Of a DNA stretch of 64,000 bases, positions 52,444 to 62,266 are shown piece after piece (position 1 is the stretch's first letter; the number at the start of each line of letters is the position of its first letter). A model generated the notes under the pieces. That model ran no database searches and was not told the origin of the DNA. It saw only the letters and a list, made by a program, of their open reading frames with translations. The stretch spans positions 10,225,501-10,289,500 of the forward strand of contig CAJFCV020000005.1 of the NCBI GenBank assembly GCA_904066235.2, given 5' to 3'. The stretch is from Bursaphelenchus xylophilus (taxonomy: Eukaryota; Nematoda; Chromadorea; Rhabditida; Aphelenchoididae). The position numbers and the translations under genes are program-made.

Positions 52444-53473
52444 ATGAAGTCGCTCGCTATTGTCTGCCTCCTGCTTTGCGGTTCGGCCTTGGCCTTCCGA
52501 AAGCAGGGCGTCGCCGTCAAGGGCACCCTCGTCTGCAACGGTGTTCCAGAGGTCGGAACGAAGGTCAAGACCTGGGATGTTGACCGCAGTAAGTCTACAT
52601 GTTTTAAATATATGTCTGTCGGGAAAATAATGAGCACTCCGTGGCACCGGAATCGCATCGCCGCCGAGAAAACGAATTGTGCCGCGGCAAAATCAAATTT
52701 CTTTCACTTCAACAAAGTGATCGGCGCAGCGACATAATGCTCATTATTTTTCCGACAGACTGCTAGTCCGTTTGCAAAGTCGCCGGAGGCCTGAAAAATA
52801 GGCTCGACCAGGCCCGTTTTCAAAACTTCCAAGGTCCGGCCCGCCCTGGCCCGGTTGCCATGTCTGGAGTTCAGCGACAGGCACTATGCAAAAAACGTCA
52901 AAACGACAGCCCAAAAAAAATTTGCACTGTTCAAAAAACAACAAATTGCGCAGTGCAAGGAAAACTTTTATTTTCGCACAGTGTCGTAACGTGCTTGTTT
53001 TTCAGACCCCGGAGACAGCGATGACCAATTGGCCGCCGCAGTCACCGACCGCAAGGGCTACTTCGAGTTGGATGGAACCACCCGCGAAACCACTCAAATC
53101 GAGCCCGAACTCCGCGTCTACACCGACTGCAATGACGGCCCGGCTGTGAGTTTTTATCCCATCTTATATTATATAGATGCCCATAGCCTATGCTTGTCGG
53201 GCAGTAAAATCGCCGGCGAAAAAAACGCACTATTGCAAAATTCTACGAAATTTATGGCCTGATTTGTAGAAAAAGTATTGTGAAATAGTCTGCAGCATTT
53301 GAGTTTAAAGCCAAGGCTATGATTTTTTTTAGCCCTGCCGTCGTGTCTTGACATTCCCCGTGCCACCCGAGTACATCCACACCGGAAAGGCGGAGAAGAT
53401 CTACGATTTCGGCCGCATCGAATTGAAGGACAAGCAAGAAAAGGAGCGTCGCACTTGCAAGGAAGACCAATAA
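52444..53473 (+). CDS. transthyretin-like (TTL/TTR) secreted protein
   Basis: Exons 52444-52588, 53006-53145 and 53333-53473 give 142 codons (141 residues). Signal peptide MKSLAIVCLLLCGSALA. The mature part has the TTL fold text: QGVAVKGTLVCNGVPEVGTK, then TDRKGYFELDGTTRETTQIE, PELRVYTDCND and CRRVLTFPVPPEYI. Four cysteines are present. Members of this nematode family are secreted; one (TTR-52) bridges apoptotic cells to phagocyte receptors, while most are unstudied. Intron 1 holds a MITE and a TGCACAGTGC-class repeat. A copy of the end of exon 1 with its donor occurs inverted at 62150-62216. Confidence 0.92.
52611..52766. repeat. MITE subfamily A in TTL intron 1
   Basis: Ends TGTCTGTCGGGAAAATAATG and CATTATTTTTCCGACAGACT. 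It lies 22 bp after the donor of exon 1. The junction exon-donor-20 bp-MITE end recurs inverted at 62125-62216. Confidence 0.83.
52767..52995. repeat. mixed GGCCCGG and TGCACAGTGC-class repeat
   Basis: CTAGTCCGTTTGCAAAGTCG starts it. GCCCGTTTTCAAAACTTCC and GGCCCGGTTGCCATGTC are of the GC-rich kind, and then ACGACAGCCCAAAAAAAATT and GCGCAGTGC are of the other. It looks like one element nested in another. Confidence 0.5.
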
Positions 53474-54081
53474 GCAATAGAATGGACCGCATATTTTGAC
53501 ATTTTCCCATTGTATTTTTCGAATAAATCGACTTCAAAAATAAGAAGAAAATTGCAAGGGAAGGGCCGCAAGTATGATGACTATTGCTAGATTTTTTACA
53601 AATTTTGCACATGCATATGTTGCGTATCGGCCGCAATATCTAAAAAACTTTAGCTTACAATTGGCAGGGAGAGCCAAGATATTGAGCGATCTTTGCCGCC
53701 GAGAGAGTACGCGAAACGAGGAGAACGGTCAGAGAGGAAAAAACTTTTAGTCCATATCTTTGCCAGTTTCGCGCGGGCAAAATTGATTGCTTGTGGAAAC
53801 ATTACTATCAGGTGGTAGAAATTGGCATGAAAATTTTCATTCCAGAGTTCAAAAAATTTTGCATTGTTGAAACTTTTCGATTTAAAAACCTCGGCCGTTT
53901 CTGCAAAACGGAGCTTGGAATCTCAAAGGTCTGACAAAAAAAATAATCTGATTTTGGGCCACCTTTCATTAAAAAACGAAGCTTTACTCTTCAAGCACTT
54001 CTCCACTTAATTCATTGGCTACAAATTTTTTTCCAATTCCCAAAAAAATCAGTAGTTTATTGTCAGTAAAAAATAAATCCC
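53474..54081. other. intergenic with inverted GTGCGACG element
   Basis: A copy in reverse orientation fills 53645-53950 (CCGCCGAGAGAGTACGCGAA, CGGTCAGAGAGGAAAAAACT, TTGGAATCTCAAAGGTCTG). AATAAA for the TTL gene is at about 53523. The 3' flank of the ABCG gene begins after 53990. Confidence 0.6.
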
Positions 54082-57000
54082 TCAGCGGGAAAGCTTGAGT
54101 CTGATAAACAAAGCGAGCAGCCCGATCACCGAGAACACGGTGATAAACCCGAGCATAACGCCAACGTCCAACGCCAAATTGGAGCGTTTCAGCGAATAGA
54201 GATCCAAAATTTGGTCGGCTCCAAAGCACGCCTCCGTTGCGGAGCGATTGGAGATCGTGGTCGTGGTGGACTCCTGGAATTGTTGTTGGATTTTGTTGGG
54301 AAAATTTTCTGGAACGACTACAGTGGGGGACCTGATCCAGTCGCAAAAAACGTACCATTTTGCATCCAAGAAGCATCAAAAAATGTGGCAAAATACCTCC
54401 CTCTCCAAGTGAAAAAACTCAGATTTCAAAACTCAGATTCTCTTTTTTTGAGGAAAAAGGACGCCCTTTAAAACGAAGTTTTTTCACTTGGAGAGGGAAG
54501 CATTTTGCCACATTTTTGATACTTCCCGGATGCAAAATGGCACGCTTTTTGCCACTGGATCAGGTTCCCCAATGTAGTACTTGACCCATCTCCAAAGCCC
54601 TTCACCTCCAAACCCACCAAATGCTGAACCGGGATCACACATCCATCCGTTTCCATTTCGGTCCATTCAATGATAGCAAACGCTTCAAATCCATATCTAA
54701 AAATGGCAAAAATCAACCTCATTTTCCGACAAAAAATCGCCATTTTTTCCAAAATCCCCCCTCTCAACGACTCACTTAAACCAGCTGATATACTGCATCC
54801 AGCTGATCCAGACGGGCAACTCGCCCACGTTCGCGTAGATCCCGCCCACCAGCGACAACACGGTGAGCATCGGGCCCGCCACCGACATGGCCACCGTGTA
54901 CGACGGGAACATTGTCGACAGCATCACGCCGCACGACGCGGCGCACCACTCAATCAGCACGCCCGTCGCCAGCAGCTCGAACAGCGTGCGCACCGTGTTG
55001 TTCAATGCGATCATGCAGAACGCAATGATCATCATCATCAGCCCATCCAGCGTGAAGAGCGGCAGGAATGAGAGGATTTTGGAGATGTAGTAGCTGGCCG
55101 GACAGTAGAGGCCGTCATGGTACTCGCTGAAAAAAAATTTTGTGCCAAGTGCAAGCTGAAAAAAACCATGAATAATTTTGCCATATAAGAGCGAAGGAAT
55201 AAGAATTTTTTCTCGAGCTCGAGAATGGTTGCTGGATTCGCTACCAATTTCAAAAAGTAGCGAAATGATCGATTTGCGACGTGGTCTCGGTAGCGAATCC
55301 TTCTTTTCGCGACCTCCGAAAAAAGTCGGTCGCGAATCGGCGTTTTCGCTACCTCCGCGAGAGAGGAGGTAGCAAAACGGCGTTTTTGCGACGGCGCGGA
55401 ATTGAGAGGTAGCAAATCCGCGGATTTGCGACGTCCCAAATACATATAAACTCCGCCCCCTGAGTTTTGCAGCCAACCACCGCGTTTTGCCCTTTTTTGA
55501 CAAAAAAAATACCATTTATGGTGAAAAATTTTGCTTGTATACAGGGTGACCCAAAATAACGGAGACAAAAGATTTTAATTTAATATTTATTTACCGGTTG
55601 AAATAACAACAAACAAACTTTTTAATTAACAGTACTACATAACATAAATATCATATCTAAGTAGTTTCGAAGTGGCCACCTTGTGCGCCGACACAGAGCT
55701 TCAAGCGTTCGGTGAAGTTGAGGGCCGCGGCACGCACCTCTTCCGCAGTCAAACGCTTCCATTCCTTGATGAGTGAAGCCTTCAGAGACTCGATATTGTC
55801 ATGGGGCTTGCTACAAGCTCGGGCCTCAAGGATCGACCAAATCGAATAATCCAATGGGTTGAGATCGGGAGAGTAGGGGGGCCATTCCTTCGAAGGGATA
55901 AAATCCGGGAAATGGGCCCGAATCCAATCTTGAGTGGATTTTGAGCTGTGTGCCGGGGCCGAATCCTGTTGAAAAGTCCATCTACGCTGGCCAAAGTGCT
56001 CAGCAGACCATGGCAATACCACCTTCTCTAAAATGTCCTTTTGGTACACTTTTGCGTTGATCTTAACGCCTTTTTCAACAAAAATTAAGGGAGTTTTGCC
56101 CGAGGCGCAGATCCCTGCCCATACCATCAAAGACTGGGGGTATTGGCGTCGGGGAACAATGGCATCCTCTTTTGGACGGTCTGAGGACCAACGACGAGAA
56201 TTTTGGGGGTTGTAGGTCTGCTGAATGGAAAACAGTTTTTCATCTGAAAATAAAATTTCATTTGAGTTCTTACCTGCGTGCCGACGGATGAGATTCTTAC
56301 ATCTTTCAAGCCGTACCTGCTTATTTTTCTCTGTGAGCAATTGACCTTTTCGGAGCTTGTAAGGCTGTAACTGTAGATGCTCTTTGGCTATACGCCTAAC
56401 AGATTCACGGGCTAGGCCAGTTTCCTTGGCCACTTTCCTCATGGACACCAACGAATTCCTTTCAGCCCGTTGTTTGATGATCTTCCGATTCCGAGCAGTG
56501 TTGACGGTGCGTTTCCTTCCCTTCCTCGGACGGTCACCGTCGTGGCCAAGCTCTCTGAATCGCTTTACGGCCTTTGAAACGGTTTGCTTGGGTACTCCAA
56601 GCATTCTAACAATGTCACATTGGCGTTTTCCACTGCGAAAAAGAGTCAAAATAGCACCACGCTCACTTGACATGTCGAATAAAGCCGACCCTGAGGTAAC
56701 ACAAACAAGAAAAAGTATCCAATAGGTACAGAAAAGAGTGGAGATTTCCCCACTGTATTTTATTTGGCCAAACCCAACAAAGCTTTCGCGGTGGGACCCA
56801 TCAAATTTTGTCTCCGTTATTTTGGGTCACCCTGTATAAATCGTACATTTACGAAATTATGAAAGAAAAACGTCTTCTTCGTTAAAATATTTATTAATAA
56901 AAGACGTACATTTTCGTATAAAATATGCGTTTTTTACAACATTGTCCAAGCATTGCCGGAGAGTCGATGGATGGAACTGAAGAACATGTTTTGCCAGATA

Positions 57001-60000
57001 TGGCCGAAGTCGAGGGATGGATCATGGCCGCCAAATTACCTTCCTGGAAATCAAAAGCAATGTAAAATTTCCTTATCATTTTCAGAAAAAAACACCTTCA
57101 TTTACCTCATATTGCATGTGTCTAATCCGAGAATCGAAATGGGCATAGTTTTGAGCAAAAATACGGCCGACGGGAGTGAAATCGGACTTCCAGGTAATAA
57201 TTTATTACCTAAAAACAGAATAAGAATACTTAAATCCAATCTTACCTCCTTTAGCAACTACCACTTGGCCATTCCCTTGTTCGATTTCATTATTTCTGCC
57301 TCCTGTAAACGGTTTATAAGGCTCTTGCCTAGAAAAAAATTGGAAATCTCGTCTAAAATCAAAAAATAATAAAAAAACAACTTACCATGGCCATGGAGCC
57401 AAAAAGCCTTTTTTGCCCGCCAATTTCGTCCCCGATGTTTATGGCGATCAACTTCAGCCGGTTTGTCTTCTAATTCAGCTTCTCTGCATCTATTTGGCCA
57501 ATTTCAACAAAAGGAAACATAAGAAAACAGGAAAAAAGAATTTATGAAGTTGCGAATGTTTTCGCGGCCCGTGAAAACGAAATGCCACGCAGTCCGAGAA
57601 CGGATTTTAGGTCCAATAACAAGGATGTCAATCAATCAAATCAACCGTTTTTTGGCCATGGTAAGCTGTTTTGTTATTATTTTTTGACTTTAGACGAGAT
57701 TTCCAATTTTTTTTTTATATTATTCATGGCAAGAGTCTTACAAACCGTTTTCAGGAGGCAGAAACAACGAAATCGGACAATGGAAAAGCAGTGTGGTAGT
57801 TGCTAAAGGAGGTAAGATTTGATTTAAGTATTATTATTCTGTTTTTAGGTAATAAATTGTTGCCTGGAATTCGGTTTCACTCCAGTCGGCCGTATTTTTG
57901 CTCAACATCATGTCCGTTTCGATGCTTGGATTAGACACATGAACTATGAGGTAACAGAAGGCTTTCTTCTAATCAGAAGGAAATTTATATTGATTTCGAT
58001 TTCCAGGAAGATCTGTAAGCGGCCATGTTCTTCAACGCCATCCATCGACTATCCGGCCGTATTTAGACAATATTGTGGAAAAACCGCATATTTTACATGA
58101 AAACGTACGTCTTTTATTAATAAATATTATAACGATGAAGAGGGACGTTTTTATTATTCATAATTTCGTAAATGTACGATTTATCAGCTAAGTTTTTCAC
58201 CCTAAACGGTGTTTTTCCGTCAAAAAAGCCAAAACGTGATGGCTGAAAAATTGAGGGGGCGGGGCTTGTTTTTGGACGTCGCAAATCCATGGATTTGCTA
58301 CCTGCCAATTTTGCGCCGTCGCGAAATGGCCGATTTGCTACCTCCCAATTTTGCGCCGTCGCAAAATGGCCGATTTGCTTCCGACGTCTTTTTTGGAGGT
58401 TGCAAATTGAGGTTTCCGCTACTTTTTGAAATTGGTAGCGAATCCAGCAAACATTCTCGAGCTCGAGAAAAAATTCTTATTCCTTCGCTCTTATATTTCT
58501 AAAAAAATCCATTTTCCCTCTACTTTAAATTTCTTCAAAATCCAGAGAACAAGCAAAAAAAATTAAATTTGAGCCACTACCTACTACAACATAACCAACC
58601 AAAATTCCAACCCACCGATTGACCAAGGGGAAATCCGCCGGCATAAACGACAAAATCCCGAACAGTGTGGAGTACGTCAGCTCAGCCACGATGAAGTACA
58701 TGGCTCCGTTGATGTTCTGGATCCCGAAAAAGTTGTCAGAGTCCGACTGGAAGTAGAGGGCGCCCAGAAACAGGCCCAGGAACAGTTTTTGGATGAATTT
58801 GGCACGGGCCATCGCGGGATTCCGCCACGTGTCGATGAAGGAGCGTTTCAAAAGGGCACTCATCTAAAATTGAGTGACTTACAGGTCAGTTAGAGGTTGA
58901 ATTTAGCAAAATAACGGGTTGAGACGGAATGCCAATTTTAGCGGGAAAAATTGAATTTGAATTTTAATGACTAATATGAGGTAAAAGTGGGCTTTTCAAC
59001 AAGCTTGGATCGTGTTCTAAGTCAAAACTAGCGAAAATCAAGGCTTGAAACGGAATGCCAATTTTGGCGGGAAAATTAAAATTCAAATTTTTTGGGGCTA
59101 AAACGGAGAAAAATCAAGTCTATTGTATTTTACATTGGATTTTTAGCCAAATGATATCCATATTTTGACTTGAAACACAATGCCAATTTTGGCGGAAAAT
59201 TAGAATTCAAATTTGAAGTGACAAAAAATCTCAGAAAATCTCAAAAATTAAGCATAAATAACAAAATCCCACCTGCATATAAAACGGAGCCGTCTTTCTG
59301 TCGTACAAAACGGTCGATTCATCGGTCATTTCCTTGGATTTGCTCAGAAAACTCCTTCCGGCCTCCGACGACTCGAACGAATCGCATATCGTCTTGATCC
59401 TGTTCTTACACTCCTCCTCGTTTCCCGGCTCCACCGCCAACTTTTCGATGATCAGGTCCGCTGGATTGTAATTCTTCGGGCATGGGTAACCGAGGCTGCT
59501 GAACGCCTCCACACAACTTGCCGGAGTCCCGTAATATGCGACTCGACCATTGGCCAGGAAGAATACCTAAACAGTTTTTTTTTTGTTTGAATTAGGGTTC
59601 AAACTTGTTGAAATGTGGAATGAATAAAATTTTTCTACCAAACAGCCATTTTTTCCACGCGAAAGTGGCAAAAATATGCTCAACAAGGGTTTTTCTCTGA
59701 CGGCTCTCCTCATTTTGCATACTCTCTCCGAAAAAATATCATTGAATATCTCGGTTGCCGCTGCAAACCATGGGCTAAAACTTTCAGTAATTAAGCCATT
59801 GCCCATTGAGCGCCTACAGCCAAAATTTGAAAAACTTTTGAAAACTTTTTTTAACTCATCAAAAAAGGTGTTTTTCCACATTTTACCTTATCGAAGGTCC
59901 GAAACACCGACGTAGACGGTTGATGAATTGTGCAAATGATGGTGTGATTTCTTTTTGCCAACTCTTTCATACAATTCACGACACTTTCGGCCATCGCCGA

Positions 60001-61631
60001 GTCCAGTCCAGTGGTCGGTTCGTCGCAAAACATCAACGGTGGGTTGTTCAGGAGCTCACTGGCGAAAAGTAAGCGCTTTGCCTCGCCGCCAGAGATGCCT
60101 TTTTCGACTCCGCTGACGCCAATCTTCGAGTTGCGGCACTTCATCAAGCCGAGGAGTCGGAGAAGCTGAAATACGAAGAACCTTGGGCAAAAAACTATTT
60201 TTTATCTTTTGGACTTCATCAAAAATTTGGTGAAATCGCAGATTTTCTCGTATTTCTCCAAAAAAGAAAAAAAAAATATTTTCAAACTAAGTCTTTTGTC
60301 CTACCACGAAATTGGCATTCCGTTTCAAGTCGATATTCTTACCTCATCGATCCGACCCTGTCGTTTGCAGGCGTTCAAATGGGGCAATCGAAGAGTCGCT
60401 TGGATCCGAAGATGTTCTTCGACCGTTAATCGACCGCAAAACATCTCTTCCTGTTGCACATATCCACTAACCATGGTGATTTTCTCGAACAGCTCATGAT
60501 TATCGACTAGGACCCGACCGGAAACCTACAATTAACTTTAAAGAGAATTTGTCACAGCTTTTTTGTCAAAATATATAATGTCATCAATAACTCAATTTTA
60601 GATACTAAAATCACCAAAAAAATTTGCGAAACTCACCTCCAATCCCTTCAAATTGCGACAGAGCAAAGTGTTCAGCAATGTTGTCTTCCCAGCCCCTGAA
60701 GCGCCCATCAACGCGACCAGCTCTCCTGGCTCCGCAAATCCGCATACATCTCTCAAAATGGTCCGATTGGTCTTTGGATGTGTGACACAGATGTTCTTCC
60801 AGGCCAAACGAACCGGCTGCGCTTCCAGAATCTCCTGAAAAAATTGGGCATTTGCCAAAGAACGGTAAGTAGCTACTTTGCTATCAGTCTGTCGGAAAAA
60901 TAACGGCGGATCGTCGCGCCTCGGAATCGCCCATCATCGCTTTGCGACTGCAAGCCGCGACTTGGGATTTAGTGCGCGATAGCGGCGAGGCTTGATGCGA
61001 CGATCCGCCGTTATTTTCCCGACAGACCGATAGTTCGTTCGGAAAGTCGTTGGACTTTACTCGACGATATTGTTTTTGCATGTCGCTGGACTAATTTTTG
61101 ACGTTTGCACTGTGCGAAAACAAAAGTTCACTTTGCACTGTACAAGTTGTCGCTTTTTGCACCGTGCAAATGGCTTTTTTGGGCTGCCGCTCGCACTTTT
61201 TTCTGCACAGTGCAAACGCCCACAGTCTGGCGACATGCACTGAAAAATCAAAAGTTCACATTGCACTGTGCAATTTCTTGCTTTTGTCACCGTGCAATTG
61301 ACTTTTTTTTGTTGTCTCTCGCACCCGATCAAAAATCAAACCAGCGACATGCACTGTGCAAAGACAAAAATTCACTTTGCGCTGTGCAATTTCGTGCTTT
61401 TTGCACTGTGCAATAGGTTTTTTGAACTGTCGCTCGCACTTTTTTTTGCACTGTGCAAACGCCAAAAATCAATCCGGCGACTTCGCAAAGGGACTACTAC
61501 AGTATACTACAAAGGATTTTTCCAAATTGTAAGCTTACCGACAGTTCCGGCGAGCTATGATCTAACGATTGAACCTCTTTGCTGGATTTATTCTCGCTCA
61601 GCGGAGTCTCCGCCGGATAGTAGTCGACCAT
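54082..61631 (-). CDS. ABCG half-transporter (white/WHT type)
   Basis: Nine exons (61631-61539, 60834-60637, 60525-60343, 60165-59887, 59566-59273, 58863-58616, 55126-54776, 54696-about 54618, 54273-54082) give about 639 codons. Walker A is [15 protein letters not shown] and the Q loop is [11 protein letters not shown]. The signature is [16 protein letters not shown], Walker B is [15 protein letters not shown] and the H loop is CTIHQPS. A six-helix membrane domain follows ([51 protein letters not shown]). ABCG half-transporters dimerise to export lipids, pigment precursors or sterols. The order (nucleotide domain first) is typical. The donor of exon 8 has two or three possible positions, so the loop before the last exon is uncertain. 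Introns 1 and 6 are swollen by repeats; intron 6 is 3.49 kb. Confidence 0.92.
54317..54580. repeat. CAGTGGGGGACC MITE in the last ABCG intron
   Basis: It is bounded by CAGTGGGGGACCTGATCCAG and the inverse of CATTGGGGAACCTGATCCAG. Inside, two near-identical inverted blocks (AAAATACCTCCCTCTCCAAG and CTTGGAGAGGGAAGCATTTT) form the stem. It accounts for nearly all of the last intron. The intron left without it would be about 45-80 nt, the usual size here. Confidence 0.8.
55542..56834 (-). mobile_element. complete maT-type (DD37D) mariner element
   Basis: The ends CAGGGTGACCCAAAATAACG and their inverse are perfectly matched over at least 28 bp and flanked by TA on each side. The 1.29 kb element interrupts the left arm of the foldback: text on both sides (TGGTGAAAAATTTTGCTTGT then AAATCGTACATTTACGAAAT) is continuous in the uninterrupted right arm. 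The insertion is therefore younger than the foldback. Confidence 0.92.
55657..56673 (-). CDS. Tc1/mariner transposase, intact ORF (DD37D)
   Basis: The ORF of 338 residues has no stop and fills most of the element. The N-terminal paired-like domain has two helix-turn-helix regions ([20 protein letters not shown] and [20 protein letters not shown]) with a basic linker [12 protein letters not shown]. The catalytic acids are in [20 protein letters not shown] and [12 protein letters not shown]. There are 37 residues between the second and third Asp, as in maT elements. [20 protein letters not shown] is typical of the family. It catalyses cut-and-paste movement in the nucleus. The intact frame and perfect ends suggest recent activity, though catalytic fitness cannot be judged here. 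Confidence 0.93.
   Translation of the reverse strand: MSSERGAILTLFRSGKRQCDIVRMLGVPKQTVSKAVKRFRELGHDGDRPRKGRKRTVNTARNRKIIKQRAERNSLVSMRKVAKETGLARESVRRIAKEHLQLQPYKLRKGQLLTEKNKQVRLERCKNLIRRHAGKNSNEILFSDEKLFSIQQTYNPQNSRRWSSDRPKEDAIVPRRQYPQSLMVWAGICASGKTPLIFVEKGVKINAKVYQKDILEKVVLPWSAEHFGQRRWTFQQDSAPAHSSKSTQDWIRAHFPDFIPSKEWPPYSPDLNPLDYSIWSILEARACSKPHDNIESLKASLIKEWKRLTAEEVRAAALNFTERLKLCVGAQGGHFETT
57582..58018 (+). pseudogene. exon-like gene in the right arm of the 3.3 kb foldback
   Basis: An ATG at 57582 opens a frame up to a GTAAGC donor at about 57660. Further blocks at about 57755-57811 and 57850-57951 end in GTAAGA and GTAACA donors, and the last block is EEDL then a stop at about 58018. The second block reads [17 protein letters not shown] and the third [20 protein letters not shown]. 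Phases do not fully agree from block to block, and the left arm has an indel in the same place, so both copies look broken. The source family is not recognised. Confidence 0.35.
59630..59865. repeat. GTGCGACG element, fragment, in ABCG intron 4
   Basis: It has GAAAGTGGCAAAAATATGCT, TCTGACGGCTCTCCTCATTT and GAATATCTCGGTTGCCGCTG. The conserved end is missing. Confidence 0.6.
60883..61033. repeat. MITE subfamily C in ABCG intron 1
   Basis: CAGTCTGTCGGAAAAATAAC and TTATTTTCCCGACAGACCGA. The inner text GGCGGATCGTCGCGCCTCGG and GATGCGACGATCCGCCG makes the inverted ends longer (about 35 bp) than in subfamily A. Confidence 0.82.
61034..61495. repeat. TGCACAGTGC repeat cluster in ABCG intron 1
   Basis: It has the edges GTTCGTTCGGAAAGTCGTTG and CCGGCGACTTCGCAAAGGGA, an inverted pair. 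Inside are at least ten TTTGCACTGTGCAA-like palindromes alternating with AAAACAAAAGTTCACTTTG and GGGCTGCCGCTCGCACTTTT. Units of about 100 bp are repeated twice to three times in tandem. Confidence 0.75.
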
Positions 61632-61792
61632 ATCGGCGTTGGACTTGTGGCAGTGTTAGTAAAACAGACTTGAAATCAGTAGATGGTTGAGAGACCGACC
61701 GGTCATCAAGAAGAAGGAGAAAATGATGATTTGATATTCTTGTAAAGGCTTTGTGAGAAGAATTGATGGTGTTGTACCAAAAAATCTATCAA

Positions 61793-62147
61793 AAGTCTGC
61801 CGGGAAAATAATGAGCACTATTTCGCATCAAAAATCTCAGCCGCAGGGAAAATGAATTGTGTTACTGCAAAATCAAATTACTTTTCACTTCAGCGACGCG
61901 ATTGGTGCAGCGACAATGCGCTTATTATTTTCGCGGCAGATTTATGTTGTGGTTAGACATGATCCTGTGGCCGGCCCAAGAGCCATGCCTATCAGCGAAA
62001 GTGATGGTCACAAAAAGTGCTCACGCGGAGCGCCAATTGTGATGCTGATGCAAAAACAGTTTGATTTAGCGCCACACAGGTCATTTCCTCGGCGGCGATG
62101 CGGTCTTCGATGCGACAGAGTGCTCAATATTTTCTCGACAGACTGAT
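61793..62147. repeat. two MITE subfamily A copies, second one partial
   Basis: The first runs 61793-61946 (GTCTGCCGGGAAAATAATGA to TATTATTTTCGCGGCAGATT). The second keeps its right two thirds and ends CAATATTTTCTCGACAGACT at 62143. Confidence 0.75.
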
Positions 62148-62149
62148 AC

Positions 62150-62216
62150 TAGGAACATGTGGACTTACTGCGGTCAACATCCTAGATCTTGACCTTCGTT
62201 CCGACCTCTGGAACCT
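62150..62216 (-). pseudogene. inverted copy of the end of TTL exon 1 with its donor site
   Basis: Read on the minus strand it gives TTCCAGAGGTCGGAACGAAG, then GTCAAGATCTAGGATGTTGA and CCGCAGTAAGTC. This matches 52545-52598 with only a few changes. The order exon, donor, about 20 bp, MITE end is the same as in the TTL gene. A change makes the frame stop (TAG within AAGATCTAGGAT). It is flanked on both sides by MITE right ends in the same orientation. Confidence 0.85.
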
Positions 62217-62266
62217 AGTGCCGATGCGACAGAGTGCTCAATATTTTCTCGACAAACTTTGATATG
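62217..62266. repeat. solo MITE right end
   Basis: GATGCGACAGAGTGCTCAAT and ATTTTCTCGACAAACTTTGA repeat the end at 62100-62143 in direct orientation, with the TTL fragment between the two. Confidence 0.75.

Larger units (their letters stand above)
55183..58496. mobile_element. 3.3 kb foldback transposon, with a mariner inserted in the left arm
   Basis: The two ends are inverted copies (ATATAAGAGCGAAGGAATAA, TTTTTTCTCGAGCTCGAGAA, GGATTCGCTACCAATTTC). Without the inserted mariner, the left arm (55183 to about 57390) and right arm (about 57640 to 58496) are each about 0.9 kb. They stay alignable to their inner edges. Both arms contain exon-like text with conserved GT/AG borders, in frames such as [10 protein letters not shown] and IRHM(N/Q)YE. 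Near the ends are repeated units TTTGCTACCTCCCAATTTTG and CGCCGTCGCAAAATGGCCG. A start at 57582 ([20 protein letters not shown]) begins the right-arm frame. No transposase was recognised. It lies in intron 6 of the ABCG gene. Confidence 0.75.

Noticed and set aside
54670..55071. A 133-codon plus-strand ORF, His/Arg-rich
   Set aside because: It is the antisense shadow of ABCG exon 7 (minus strand), which has clear family motifs.
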